From Cryptomeria japonica (lineage: Eukaryota; Streptophyta; Pinopsida; Cupressales; Cupressaceae): a DNA stretch of 64,000 nt. Below, in pieces: positions 24,951 through 35,529 of this stretch; the stretch's first letter is position 1, and each line of letters begins with the position of its first letter. The stretch spans positions 434,406,730-434,470,729 of the forward strand of contig NC_081407.1 in the NCBI RefSeq assembly GCF_030272615.1, written 5' to 3'. The translations under genes and the position numbers were made by a program. A model generated the notes under the pieces. That model saw nothing but the letters and a program-made list of their open reading frames with translations. It searched no databases and was not told the DNA's origin.

Positions 24951-27572
24951 ATTCAAATTCATAGGGGAATCAACAATTGGTATTGCCCTTTGGCAATCAC
25001 AAAATTATCTTACCCATTTTGATAACATATTGGAAAATGATAGATGCAAAAGATAAGACAAAAAAATATGTAATATTATTATTCTTGCATTGGATGATAG
25101 ATTCCTTATACATTGATTATAATATAGCTTTATAAAACAATTGCAAAGTTTAACCACCCAACAACTATTTATTCGATCTAATAACATTTATAATGTTAGA
25201 TTATTTATTTACCTAACAATTATTTGTTAACCTATAATATTTACAACAATACATTATTTGAGATAACCTAAAGAATATTTGAAAACATAAAAAATTGAAA
25301 CGAAGAGCAAGACCTAATGATGGATCAATGAGTCATATTGATAATATCATTTGCTCATCAACCTAAAGGCTAACAAAAGCAAGAAAAATGTTTTCACTAC
25401 TCATGAAAACATGGCCCAAAGCCAAACCATATAAGCATGTTTCTTATGGACATCCAAACTTATGTTTCACATCTCCGCCTCTCATCATCTTATGCATTCT
25501 TGCATTATGTTGTTCCCATGTTTCTGTACTTTGCACATTTGTATTGTTTTGATGGTAGTCTAGACTTCCCTTCCTCATCCCCATGTCTCAACCTTCACTC
25601 CTTTCCCATGTCCATGCAATCCTCCATCTCCTCTCCTTTGCAAACTTTTGGAGTTTGTCCAAACTTCTTTCATTCCCTTCTTCCTCAATTCCATCTCTAC
25701 TACCCTTTGTCAGTTGTGCATGTTCCTTACATTCTTTTCATCCAATTGCAGAGCTTTGTGGCTTTTGAACTTTCATCCCCATGTCCGATTACCAACTCCA
25801 AACCTAATGAAATTCTACACCTTCCATCCTTATATCTTTTCACACTTTCCATCCAACCTTTTCCTAGAAACTTTCAATGAACTTTCAAACCTCCATTCTA
25901 ATGTCCCATTTTAAGTTCCAATTTCACACCCAATTCCAACAAAGTTTCCCAAAGCTTTTGTTGATCATTTTTTGTGAGGAGTTTTAGCTAACTTCTAGAC
26001 ATCCAATTTTCCATCCAAACATCCCCTCCTAATCTCGAATTCCACATCTTTCTCCGACATTTCTTCATATTGGTTCCTTTGGTCATTCCACCCTCCTATA
26101 GAGTTTTGACTAACTTCTAAACTTCCTTTGTTATATCCAATCCTAACCTTTTGTCTTGCATTGTATCCCTGCATTTCCTCCTATTCACCTCAACTACTTT
26201 GCAGATCTTCCCAAAATGCCATTAATGACCAAATTTGACCCTTGCAACTACTCCATAGATTTTCCCACCCAAATACCATCGTCCATTCCAAGGGCACAAA
26301 TTTCCTTGTAATTTCAATAATGAGTGATGAAGACATGATTTGTGTGCAGATGTGTATGTGTTGATGTGAAGGGCACGGTTCCAAGTGCATGGCCATGTGG
26401 AGATGATGCAAGCAAGCATGGGTGGCTTGTGCAATTGTAGGTGACCCTAGTTCAATTTTGTGGTGGTACGAAAGGATAAATATATATACTTGATTTTCCA
26501 ATATAGGTTTAGGGCATTTTTTGTACTATAACTTTTTTTGGTTTTATCTCAATGAGCATTGTATGAATTTTTAATTATCTTACTGATCTTCTTAATTGCA
26601 TTTGCTAATTTGAGTGTTATTTTTTATTAATTTAACAATCGGAGGTTGGTAAAACTCCTTGTAAAGCTTTTCAAGGCATATTATCAAAATAACACAAAAA
26701 ATGTGTAAGTTTGCTCATGAATAAATAAGATAAGTTGAACTGGATCTTCTACAAATTCATCTACCTGCTTGTCTACATGTATAGAGCCTGGCTTATGTGT
26801 GGAATCTAGAGGTATAGTCCGTATGTTATCTTCATTTAAGGTCTCATAAAGTGGGTTTCGTTTATGTTCCCCTTTGGATCACAAAACTTGACATTCTAGG
26901 ACCATTGCTGGATAAAGGCACCGTCTTCTTTGTGCTCAACTTCCAATCTCTCCAACGTATTCAAAACATATATAATTAATCTTCTTTTATATAGTTGTTT
27001 TTAATAACTTTGCTTCCATGTACAGATGTGTGCAATATCACAGGGGATTACCAAAGCAACATCTTTCAAATTCTACATGGTAGTTCATGTGCTTTATGAA
27101 GGTGCAGAACCCTTGTATTGTCAAACCAGCATACAAGCACTTAGTGACAAAAAACAGGTGTGTTTATGCGATGGGCATGGTTTGCTTCAGTATTGATTTT
27201 CATACCTATAGTTATCTTTAATATAACACATCAAGAATTAACCCCCTTGGCCTCACAGAGCCTAAAGATGAAGAAGTCATTACCCATCTGAATAAATTGG
27301 TCCCTTGTTGTCCCTATCTAATCATAAGTATGGTATTTGACCCTAACTTTGACACCCCTGACACTCAGAAACAGCCTAGCTTTGGGGATTGAGGAAACTA
27401 CAACTTTGAGCACCAATCTGTACATGTAACAAATAACGAAATCAAGGTAAGGTGATAATTCAGTTATTGAATGAATTATAAATGCCTACGCTGTCCAAAT
27501 CTATCTTATACAACCAACATAACCCACTAATATCTACAAGAACAAAGCCATTTTATAATCAAATTCATCAAA
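24951..27572. other. Intergenic DNA with unidentified exon-like islands
   Basis: 25430-26180 is pyrimidine-rich and gives only low-complexity frames. Near 27028 the sequence CCATGTACAG precedes ATGTGTGCAATATCAC, and the frame reads QGITKATSFKFYMVVHVLYE up to AAACAG followed by GTGTGT at about 27161, which looks like an exon bordered by acceptor and donor. A second coding-like island near 27240-27390 reads EPKDEEVITHLNKLVPCCPY then FDPNFDTPDTQ. I do not recognise either protein. Confidence 0.3.
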
Positions 27573-28245
27573 GAATGTTCATGCAAGACAACAATCTTGT
27601 TTGCCATATGCATCTAGTTTACCAGGCGACATCCTTCAGTGCCAACACAAAATATAGAATAGAATCTGTGAAACATCCCAACCAGGATTGATTGAGCAGA
27701 AGCTCATCACAAAAGAGATTGGTGCAACAGACCAAAAGACAAAAGTACGACATTGAACAAGCACAAAGACATATTATACTCTGATTTACTGTTGAAAGTC
27801 AATTAGCAGCAAACAATATTCATGCGAAACAATTTTAATTGTTGTATGCATCTAGTTTACCAGATGACATCTTTCAGCGCCTATATAAAACATAAAACAG
27901 AAAACAGACAATCCGTGAAACATCCCGGCAGGAGCTTGATTGAGCAGAAGATCTCAGAGGGAAGATCAGTGCAAAAGATCAGAAGACAAAAGTACTACAT
28001 TATACAGGTGCAAAGACATCTCATATTCAGATTTATTGTTGAAAGTTACTAAGAAGCAAACAATGTTCATACAACACAACAATCTAATTTGCTGTATGCA
28101 TCTAGTTTACCAGGTGGCAGGCATCCTTCAGTGCCAATATAGGACATAAAACATGCAACAAAAAATCTGTAAAACAACCCACCAGAAGCTTGATTGAGCC
28201 AAAGCTCATCTCGACTAAGAGATCAGTACAACAGATTAAAATTTT
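27573..28245. repeat. Tandem repeat, three copies of about 240 bp
   Basis: Units start near 27573, 27811 and 28058 (AATGTTCATGCAAGAC-like). Each carries TGCATCTAGTTTACCAG, a TCCTTCAGTGCC-like stretch, GTGAAACATCCC and GATTGAGCAGAAG. Spacing is about 239 and 247 bp; the third copy is the most diverged and trails off near 28245. Confidence 0.9.
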
Positions 28246-28860
28246 TTATAATGAACAGATATTTATATGGTGACAGATATTGGAGTTGGTCAACTGTTTG
28301 TCAAGCCTAAGAGCCACTGGTTTCTACAAACAGGTACTAAAACATGATGTCCTCTGGCCATATAGCAACATAGAAAACCATTGGCTGATTTATGTTCTGC
28401 ATAATGAACTTATAATAATACATGATTGAACAAAATAGCTCAGAAATATACTTTTTATTGAAAGAGATCACCCAGCCTCCCACGCACATCAAGACTCTAC
28501 CACTGCCCAGTTTGCAGAAAATATCCTTCAGGGGGGGGGGGGGAAGCGGGAGGGGGGGTGGGTCACATGGTCTCCTCTTCACACAGAGCTGCTCATGAAC
28601 TCTGATCTGAGATTCACAAAGATGGACCTGAGATATTCAACTATGAATTCCTTTGTTTTATGCAGCAAAGAGCTCAAAAGACCATTATCAAGTCATCCTG
28701 TCCGTGAAAGAAAATGAATGTTACAAATAATGAGAACCCTACCCCAAATTCGGCTTTCTGTTGATGAGCTGGGACCAAAGGCACTGGCTTCTCGCAGAAA
28801 AAGTATTGATCTTCTGCTTCAGGGTGCCCATCTTGAATCCATGACCTTCACGACACAGGT
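28246..28860. other. Non-coding DNA with a G-rich tract
   Basis: At 28532-28558 the plus strand has a run of about twelve G, then AAGCGGGAGGGGGGG, which could form a G-quadruplex. I see no gene. If the minus-strand frame to the right (28861-29088) is a terminal exon, this would be its 3' side. Confidence 0.4.
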
Positions 28861-29088
28861 TCAAGTATTCTGAAAACCATGTGGATCAATGGCTACAGTA
28901 ATGACGTCTGAAGGATAATTCATTGCAGTTTTCACATCAAAGTAGGAGAAAGGATCAAATCTTCTGGGATGGGGAGACAGGGGGGACGGTTTATGAATAA
29001 CTGTTCTTTTCATGAAACCCTGGTCCCCAGCCTTCAATCCCACAGAAGATCTTCTTATCACTGTCCTGTTTTGGGACACCATTCTCAA
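28861..29088 (-). CDS. Possible terminal exon, unidentified protein
   Basis: A minus-strand frame of 75 codons reads KRTVIHKPSPLSPHPRRFDP, then YFDVKTAMNYPSDVITVAID, and ends HGFQNT-stop at 28861. Its composition is more protein-like than neighbouring chance frames. A possible splice acceptor (ATTCTCTGGAG on the minus strand) lies near 29115. I do not recognise a family. Against it, the next 120 bases to the right belong to a LINE remnant on the opposite strand, so any upstream exons would have to lie beyond about 32.7 kb or be lost. It may be chance. Confidence 0.22.
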   Translation of the reverse strand: MRMVSQNRTVIRRSSVGLKAGDQGFMKRTVIHKPSPLSPHPRRFDPFSYFDVKTAMNYPSDVITVAIDPHGFQNT

Positions 29089-29213
29089 TTGAATACGAGG
29101 AATTCACTCTCCAGAGAATTGGCAATTAAATTAATAAATATGAAACAAGTTCTGAATCCACATGGAACCTGGAGGTTGTGGATCATGCTATATGTGTCAG
29201 TATAGACTTGGAG

Positions 29214-29500
29214 AAACCCCTTGCTGAAGGAAGTTTAATGGATATGGTTGGAGTGAAATGGGAGCAGCCCCTTGACTACAAGAGTATATATTGTTCCGGT
29301 GTCAGGCCTGTCACAAGCATGACCACTTGGCCAGAGTCTGCCATACTCAAAAGAGGCAAGAGACACACAAGAACACAGAGAATCGGTACCAAGCTCTCCT
29401 GACACAACAAACGACAACTAAAGCCCTTGCCTAACCACAGACTACGAGCAAAACCCAAATTTTGGAAGAATTAAAGAAAGACAACGGAACTCAATGGATG
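29214..29500 (+). pseudogene. LINE ORF1 C-terminal part with CCHC knuckle
   Basis: The frame reads VGVKWEQPLDYKSIYCS, the usual lead-in to the ORF1 zinc knuckle after DUF4283. With a one-base frame change the knuckle continues as CQACHKHDHLARVC, a complete C-x2-C-x4-H-x4-C pattern. A Gln- and Thr-rich tail follows. Confidence 0.65.
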
Positions 29501-29579
29501 ACAAATTTCTCTAGGCATACAAAACTTAAGACAAATTACAAATAAAATCATACCACTGCAGGAAGTCCTCTCTCTCTAC

Positions 29580-32100
29580 AAACAAAAGGCCAATCTAGGG
29601 CGATCATCAAACTCGACATGTCTAAGGCCTTCAAAAAGTGCAATTGTTACCTTCAATAAGTCTCTTAATGCCTTCACACTTGGTCATGATCTCAATAAAT
29701 CGATTCAAAGTTGTAACTCCACACCTATTTTTTATGCTTCTCTTAATGGAATCAAGAAGCAGCTTTTCTCATCCTCATGGACATTGAGACAAGGGGATCT
29801 ATAAGCCCTTACATTTTCATCCTAACAAGTGAAAACCTCTAATAAACTGTTGAAATCATAGTTCGCAGACTTGGACTTGGAGAGTACTCAGCAAGCCCAA
29901 AATTTTCAACTCGGCAACTTAGAAAGTACTAAAAATTAAAATCTCTTAAAGAAACATTTTTTTTTTGTAAAATTCAATTACAAAATGTACTAAATTAATA
30001 ATTGACAACTCGAAGGAGAAAATGCATGGTTTTATAGCCAAAACAACATGTGAAAAATGCATTTTAACCAGAGTTTTACCTGCGTTGACATTTTTACCCG
30101 TGTCTTTTTGCATCTATAAAATTGTGAGTTAAACTTGTGAAAACTCACCCAGCAAAAAAAATAAAGAGTACTCAAGCAACTCAGAGAGTACTTGCAGAGT
30201 TTGCAAATTATGGTTGAAATCATAAGAACAAGATTCAAGACTTTGGCCTAAGTGCATAGAGAGAGAGAGTTTCCAATTTCCAATTTGCTAATGACACAAT
30301 TATCTTATCCACTCATCTTCTAGGGGAAATTCAACAGTTAAGTGGACCATTCATGCTCATGAGAGATGGGTTCTTGTGAACCACTACTCGTGAAATATGG
30401 GTCGATAAAGATTGATTCCAAAGCTACGCAATTGAAACCCAATAAAACATCAGATAACAAAGGTAAGTATCCCTGACCCTAATCTCTTTCCTTTAGTAGT
30501 TTCGTTTATATTGTGAATGTTATGTGCTTCATATATTAGACAGCATGGTATTGCTCATTACTTCAATCTTCTACATTATTTTCACCTATAGCCCTCTCAT
30601 ACCAACTAATGGCATTTTAGTCTCCATGGCTCTTGCTTACCACCCAGTGGCACCCCCCTTACGAACAGCCCTTGCTCACAATCCCAAACTACTTTGTGGA
30701 TGGACACTCTTGAATTCTGTTGGACCTAGAATGGTCTTCTACCATTTCCCTATTTAGAGGATCACTGTATTATAAAGACCTACATTAAGACAAACCCCCT
30801 CTACAATGCAAGGAAGAAGAGTTACCCAGTATGTATCTCATATTTCTCCTTCATAGAAAAATGTTCCCTTTCATGAGATCACATTGTCAACAAAAAACAA
30901 AGCAGGCTCTCTCTATGTATTAATAAATTGTTGTCTTTGCTTGGCAGAGTTCAGCTGGTGAAATCAGTGCCCAAGCAATTCCAATTTATCCAACGACTCC
31001 GCTTCCTTTCCTTGTTAATGTCAAGAAAAACCTTGTTCAGATCTTAAGGAAAATTTTATCATGTAAAGTGAAAACTAAGTCCAATTTCTCTATGATCAGT
31101 TGAAAATATATCACATCATCAACTAAACTGTGCCAGATTAAACCTCAAAGATGTCAAGGCCTTCAGCTAGTTCCTCGGTATGAAACTGACTGAGCAATTG
31201 ACTACAAGGAATAGACCCTTTGGTGCACTCTCTATGAACAAAATGAAAAAAATTATTACAGCACCCTAGAGAACCACAACATTTTCACTTGGCCCCCATC
31301 CTCTCAGCAACTGCTTGATAAATAAAAAGATGTCCCTCCCTCCTAACAACATGCAACCTTGCATATTGGGAATGGCTATACAACAAGATTTTGGGAAGAC
31401 ATTAGGTGGAATATGTTCCCCCTGGATACATTATACATAGAAGAGTTGAGATTGCTGCTTGAAAGCAAAAGTCTAATAAAGGCGGCAGGTTACATGAAAA
31501 ACAACCTTTCCACATTGTCAAAAGCATAAAATCTAGAATATGGACTCACTCAAAAAAATGGGAACCCAACTCCAAATACAAAATATCCACTCTCCTTGAA
31601 GGGTTAAGAAATAGACATTTGATTTGCTCCAACAAGGTCGAAAGATTCATATGACCAATTGTCAATGTGAGGGATTGTGTAGTCTCCTCAGGTAAGGCCT
31701 CAACATAAAAGCACGCACTCATGCATAAACAATGGTCCAAGATTCGGAACATGGAAGCCTGGCCTGAGGTCAAACTACTCTAATGGCTTGTGCAGCATGG
31801 CAAAGTCTTCATCTTCAACAATCTCTTAAAACACAGATGTCAAGAGCCAACTAGATGCCAAAATCACTTTAAGGTGGTGAAACCATCTACCACCTACATG
31901 TTTATTGATTGCCACTTTGCCAAGATGGAATGGATATCCCTCTTTAGTTCTATGCATTCCATCATTGAATTGAAAAATAAAGACATCAAGAATTTAATTG
32001 AGGATTGGACTCCACCACATACTTCAATGGATGTCCTCCTTTATATACACCAGGTCATCCTTGGCTTTATTTGTCAGTTTGTATGAAATGCAAGAAACCA
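29580..32100 (+). pseudogene. LINE ORF2 remnants: reverse transcriptase and zf-RVT
   Basis: RT pieces are AIIKLDMSKAF (near 29600) and, about 200 bases on, a broken RQGDPISPYIFILTSENL (about 29790-29845). The RT resumes after the MITE at about 30260-30350 with FANDTIILSTHLLGEIQQL, where the family usually has FADDT, so one catalytic Asp is replaced by Asn. The connection region is scattered over 30500-31500. The zf-RVT part is at 31770-32086: WLVQHGKVFIFNNLLKHRCQ, then TTYMFIDCHFAKMEWISLF, with one of the paired cysteines lost. Stops and frame changes are frequent. Confidence 0.7.
29849..30220. mobile_element. hAT-type MITE (29857-30212) with 8-bp target duplication
   Basis: The 356-bp insert interrupts the LINE reverse transcriptase. 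It is flanked by GTTGAAAT on both sides (29849-29856 and 30213-30220). Its ends are imperfect inverted repeats: CATAGTTCGCAGACT at the left and AGTTTGCAAATTATG at the right, 12 of 15 pairs matching. An 8-bp duplication and inverted repeats starting CA fit non-autonomous hAT transposons. Inside are repeated GAGAGTACT/AGTACT words near both ends. No coding capacity is seen. Confidence 0.8.
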
Positions 32101-32329
32101 GAGGATGTTTGAGAATTAAAGACAAACTACAGTTGTCTATGTTAAGCCTATCAAGGAAATTGCCCACACTTCTACTCTAGTTTCACAAAGAACCAAACCA
32201 CAAGGTTCCAAAAGCCTAACTGACCAACATGGCTATATACCATGACTGAAAACTGTTGTTCCACTACCAACACTCAGAGAAGCTACCAAGGTCACACTGT
32301 GTACCACAAGCAATTGGCTCCTAGAAACT

Positions 32330-32745
32330 CAATTTGGTATGGCATCAAAGGGAATCCCCAACAATGTTGCCATTGGTAGTGTTGTCAAGGACAATATTGG
32401 AACTCTTGTTGTATGTATCTCCAGCTTATAGGGAACCAAACGAAATATTGTGCAGAAACACAAGCTTTGTTTCTAGGGTTGCAATTGCAAATAAGAAATA
32501 ATCTGAAAATTTTATAATTGAAGGGGTTTCAGATCAATAATTAAACCAAGACAAGATTTAGAACAAGACAAGAACAGGCAACTGCATCGCACATATTTAG
32601 GAAAGGTACACAAGAAATTGAGCAATAGCAAAGAATTGATATATCTTATTACTTACAGAAAGTACATTCAAGGATCTATATTTTTCCATATCAAACGGCA
32701 CAAAATTCAGATCGTAGATGCATTAGCTAATCACTCCTTATGACT
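32330..32745 (+). pseudogene. LINE RNase H remnant
   Basis: Broken pieces read NVAIGSVVKDNIGTLVVCIS (about 32363-32422), ETQALFLGLQLQIRNN with the catalytic Glu (about 32455-32505), IIEGVSDQ where the family has EGDS (about 32515), and IVDALANHSL (about 32712-32740), the usual C-terminal ADALAN motif. Frames shift between pieces. Confidence 0.65.
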
Positions 32746-33107
32746 GGCATCCATGGGCATCCATAGTATAGAAGTCAACAGAACCTACCTCATTGTATCA
32801 TCTAGCTACTTGATCAGAAACAGGGGATCTTAACAGCCCCTTAATGGCAGATAAAATTGCATCATTGGTCTGTTCAGTACCAGAACTCTTCAATCAGTGT
32901 CCGTAAACCTGATAATCTGTTACATTTACTTGTTACTATGCTTTCTCCCCCTTCAATCATATACTCTCTTTAACTCCAAGTTTCCTTACTACTATTTTTA
33001 GCATTTTTCCCTCTCATGCGAATCTTGTGTTGTAGACTTCTTTGATAAATGTAATTTTAGCTTAAGTTTACAAAATTTTACTTAATACTTATGATTTTGT
33101 AAATGTA

Positions 33108-33600
33108 CTCGTAGATTTGTGATGGAAAGAGTATGGTGCCTGAACACAAAATTTTCAGAGGCTGGCCATCCATGTTTTATGCCAATCTTGCAGCACATTT
33201 ATGGGTGGGATCACAACTGTACTCTGTTTGAGGAAATTCTTATAATTTTCTAAGTGTCTTTTTCATAGATTCGAGGTTGGAAGATTATAGTGCTCAAAGA
33301 CCAAATCTCTAGAAGTTGGCCACCAACGTTTTATGCCAACCCTATAATACTTCTAGGTGTGAGAGCAACTGAAACCCAATTGAGAGCATTCACATCAAGA
33401 AGTGGGATACGTTAACCCAAGAATGCCTCAAGGACCTTGTCTTCATTCAATATACCCTCTGCCTCTACACCAAAATGATGGAGGACAAAGAGTCTCATGA
33501 TGCCATTGACTTGGATGAACTCAATCTATATTCAGATTGGATTACAAGGGTAACGATGTCATGTTCAATGATGAAAATCTCATTGAAACGGAGAGACAAG
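33108..33600 (+). pseudogene. hAT transposase C-terminal relic, partly duplicated
   Basis: Near 33305-33560 the frame reads KLATNVLCQPYNTSRCESN, IESIHIKKWDTLTQECLKDL, VFIQYTLCLYTKMMEDKESH and DAIDLDELNLYSDWIT. This matches the C-terminal dimerisation region of plant hAT transposases, whose hallmark is a Ser-rich C-E-R-N-W-S box followed by KKRN-L and LVF/YV-NLRL words. An earlier copy of the same start (RLAIHVLCQSCSTF) lies at about 33165-33205, so part of it is tandemly repeated with a spacing of about 150 bp. No catalytic N-terminal part is visible. Confidence 0.62.
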
Positions 33601-34705
33601 TAGCAACAAAAGCAGGAGTATAGAGAGATGCTGATGAAATGATGATTCGTTCACTCTTGAGGAGAAGGATTTAGATTTTCCTTCCAGTTTGAGGCTGCCA
33701 ACTACGAGGGGTAAGAAGTTGTTGACTGGAAGGCTTGAAGCTTGGGTTCTCCCTAAAATTATTCAAAGGAGAGAAATGGTAGGTTGGTAACATCACAACA
33801 CTCCTCTTTAGATGCCACCGAGAGATAACCATAAGCCCCACAGAAGCACACCAGATGGCCTTCTAATCAGCCAATTCCCCAATGTGGAGCAGTGCAGGAT
33901 GCAGATACACAGGGAATTGAAGGATAAAGGGAACAAAAGAATAATCCGCTTCCCAAAAAGAAGACAAGAGTCCACAACGGAGCTCTTCCTTTGTTGAGGA
34001 CATCATGAAGATAGTGTGCGGGTCACTCAATTAAATTTACTTCTTATGCTTAATTATCAGGATTCTTGCACTGATGAATATTGCTGTGATTTTGATCATG
34101 GCCAATTTATTTTAAACTCTTAACGTGAATATATTCATAGATTCACAAGGTTTCTTAGCTACATGGCCAGTTTTAACAATATGGAGATAATGTAATCTTC
34201 ATCTTTTGATTCTCCCTATGGATTTTTACTAGCTTCTTGAATGATAGAAAAGTTGTATTTTTTCACTCTTATCTTAGTAGATTATGAGATTTTATTTTAA
34301 GAAATAGATCATGAGTACAAACAATAATAGCAATGTGTGTTTGCAGAAAAAGGGATATATAGAGGAAAGTAAAAACCCTAGAACAAATGTAAACAAAGAA
34401 GCTGGCAGAAACTTGTATGTAATACTCACTTTATAATTTAGGGTTCCAAGCGTATAGGAGGAGGGGAAAATGTAAAGAATAATGGGCAAATATTTTAATT
34501 AGATAGGTGCGAAAAGCAGGGAAATCTTCTACACATTGAATAATTCCAACATAAAAATTGGGAATTGCTATCACCACATATATATATTATTGTAAAATTT
34601 GTTGACTCACGAATCTACTTTTTGGAAATTTTGAGAAAATAGCCAATTGATCGAAAAAGGAAAAATAAAAATATCGCACATAAAATACTCTGATAATAGT
34701 TCTGC
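33601..34705. other. Intergenic DNA, nothing recognised
   Basis: AT-rich sequence without recognisable gene or repeat. The part next to 34705 is the 3' flank of the minus-strand gene that follows; I see no perfect AATAAA close to its stop. Confidence 0.5.
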
Positions 34706-35251
34706 CTAGGTTTGAGGAGGAGCCTCTCTGGATCTTCTTCTGAGCTGATCGATCCACTGATGTTCAGGAACAGTGTCAACCCAATCAGGCCTAAAACCTT
34801 GCAATGAAATACCCCTCATGGCATTCATAATAGCGGAGCTCGTTTGCGGGGGTAAAGGGGCATTTCTCCTTTCTGCATCTGCCCTGTTGGCTTCTCTTAT
34901 TGCCTTCTGTGCTTCTTCTCTCAATCTGTCTTCTTCCTCCTCCTCTTCTGTATCTACTGTATTATGATTGGAGTGAGACCCATTGCTTATTTGGAGGCCC
35001 GCTTCTATAAAACCATTTGCATTGCCAAATACATGGATCTCAATGCCATTGTATGATATTGTAGTGCCATTATCTGCATTCTGAACCACTGAATCAACTG
35101 GTTGAAACCCATCTGCATTATTGTGATTATGTAAATCCACACTGTTGTCTTGGGTTGGATTTTCTGACGAGATTGGTTCATAGTCTGAGATCCTCAAATA
35201 TTCAATGCTATCGTCATGATTCGAGTCATTGGGTGTGTCTTCTGCTTCCAT
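34706..35251 (-). CDS. Small acidic protein resembling the male-enhanced antigen 1 (MEA1) family
   Basis: This is an intact 181-residue frame and the best candidate for a living host gene here. Residues 1-60 are acidic and Asn-rich with a SDYEPISSENP motif. Around 105-125 is a Glu-rich then charged helix (DRLREEAQKAIREANRADA). The C-terminus reads SSAIMNAMRGISLQGFRPDW, then VPEHQWIDQLRRR. The pattern of a GY-x-P-L-like motif, an acidic middle and a final 'M-x-GISL...PxW...QW..L' block resembles MEA1-family proteins, whose biochemical role is poorly known. No signal peptide or membrane segment is seen. The ATG at 35251 is chosen as the simplest start; an alternative spliced start is given under findings. 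It lies between dead transposons and has no frameshift. Confidence 0.68.
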   Translation of the reverse strand: MEAEDTPNDSNHDDSIEYLRISDYEPISSENPTQDNSVDLHNHNNADGFQPVDSVVQNADNGTTISYNGIEIHVFGNANGFIEAGLQISNGSHSNHNTVDTEEEEEEDRLREEAQKAIREANRADAERRNAPLPPQTSSAIMNAMRGISLQGFRPDWVDTVPEHQWIDQLRRRSREAPPQT

Positions 35252-35512
35252 TTCAATCAGAAAATAAATAAATAAACAAAATGAATAGGAAAAGAAAGTG
35301 AAAAGGATACGCGATTGGTTACTGGAAATGCACCTGAAGAAGAAGAATTGTCGAGTGTTGTAGACATGTCTGTGTCTAGCGTCTGCTACCTTAATTCACA
35401 TCCACGCTCGACTAAATCAGAGACAGTATACAGCCTTGAAAGTGTCCCGAATGAAGTAATGAGAATCGCATACATAGGCTAATTGTGAGTTATCATTGTT
35501 TATTTATTTTTG

Positions 35513-35520
35513 TATTTATA
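35513..35520 (-). promoter_or_regulatory. TATA box of the MEA1-like gene
   Basis: The minus strand reads TATAAATA, 146 bases upstream of a possible first ATG (35367) and 262 upstream of the ATG at 35251. The position suits a plant core promoter with a 5' leader of roughly 100-230 bases. Confidence 0.5.
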
Positions 35521-35529
35521 CTGGTAAAG

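Larger units (their letters stand above)
29210..32745 (+). mobile_element. Second L1-type LINE, internally deleted and decayed
   Basis: On the plus strand are the tail of an ORF1, a reverse transcriptase, zf-RVT and RNase H remnants, in the order expected for plant LINEs. The endonuclease is missing, because only about 100 bases separate the ORF1 zinc knuckle from RT. Frames change many times. A MITE (29857-30212) is inserted in the RT. Ends are approximate, set by the outermost recognisable motifs. Confidence 0.75.

Noticed and set aside
25437..25914. 147-codon frame and overlapping frames
   Set aside because: All three plus frames are open here because the DNA is C+T-rich; the proteins are Ser/Phe/Pro/Leu repeats with no family resemblance.
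26190..26501. 103-codon frame on the minus strand
   Set aside because: No recognisable motif, an alternative overlapping frame of similar length, and composition typical of chance; not enough to call a gene.
27573..28245. CRISPR-like periodic repeat
   Set aside because: Units of about 240 bp diverge along their length without conserved short repeats and unique spacers; the host is a plant.
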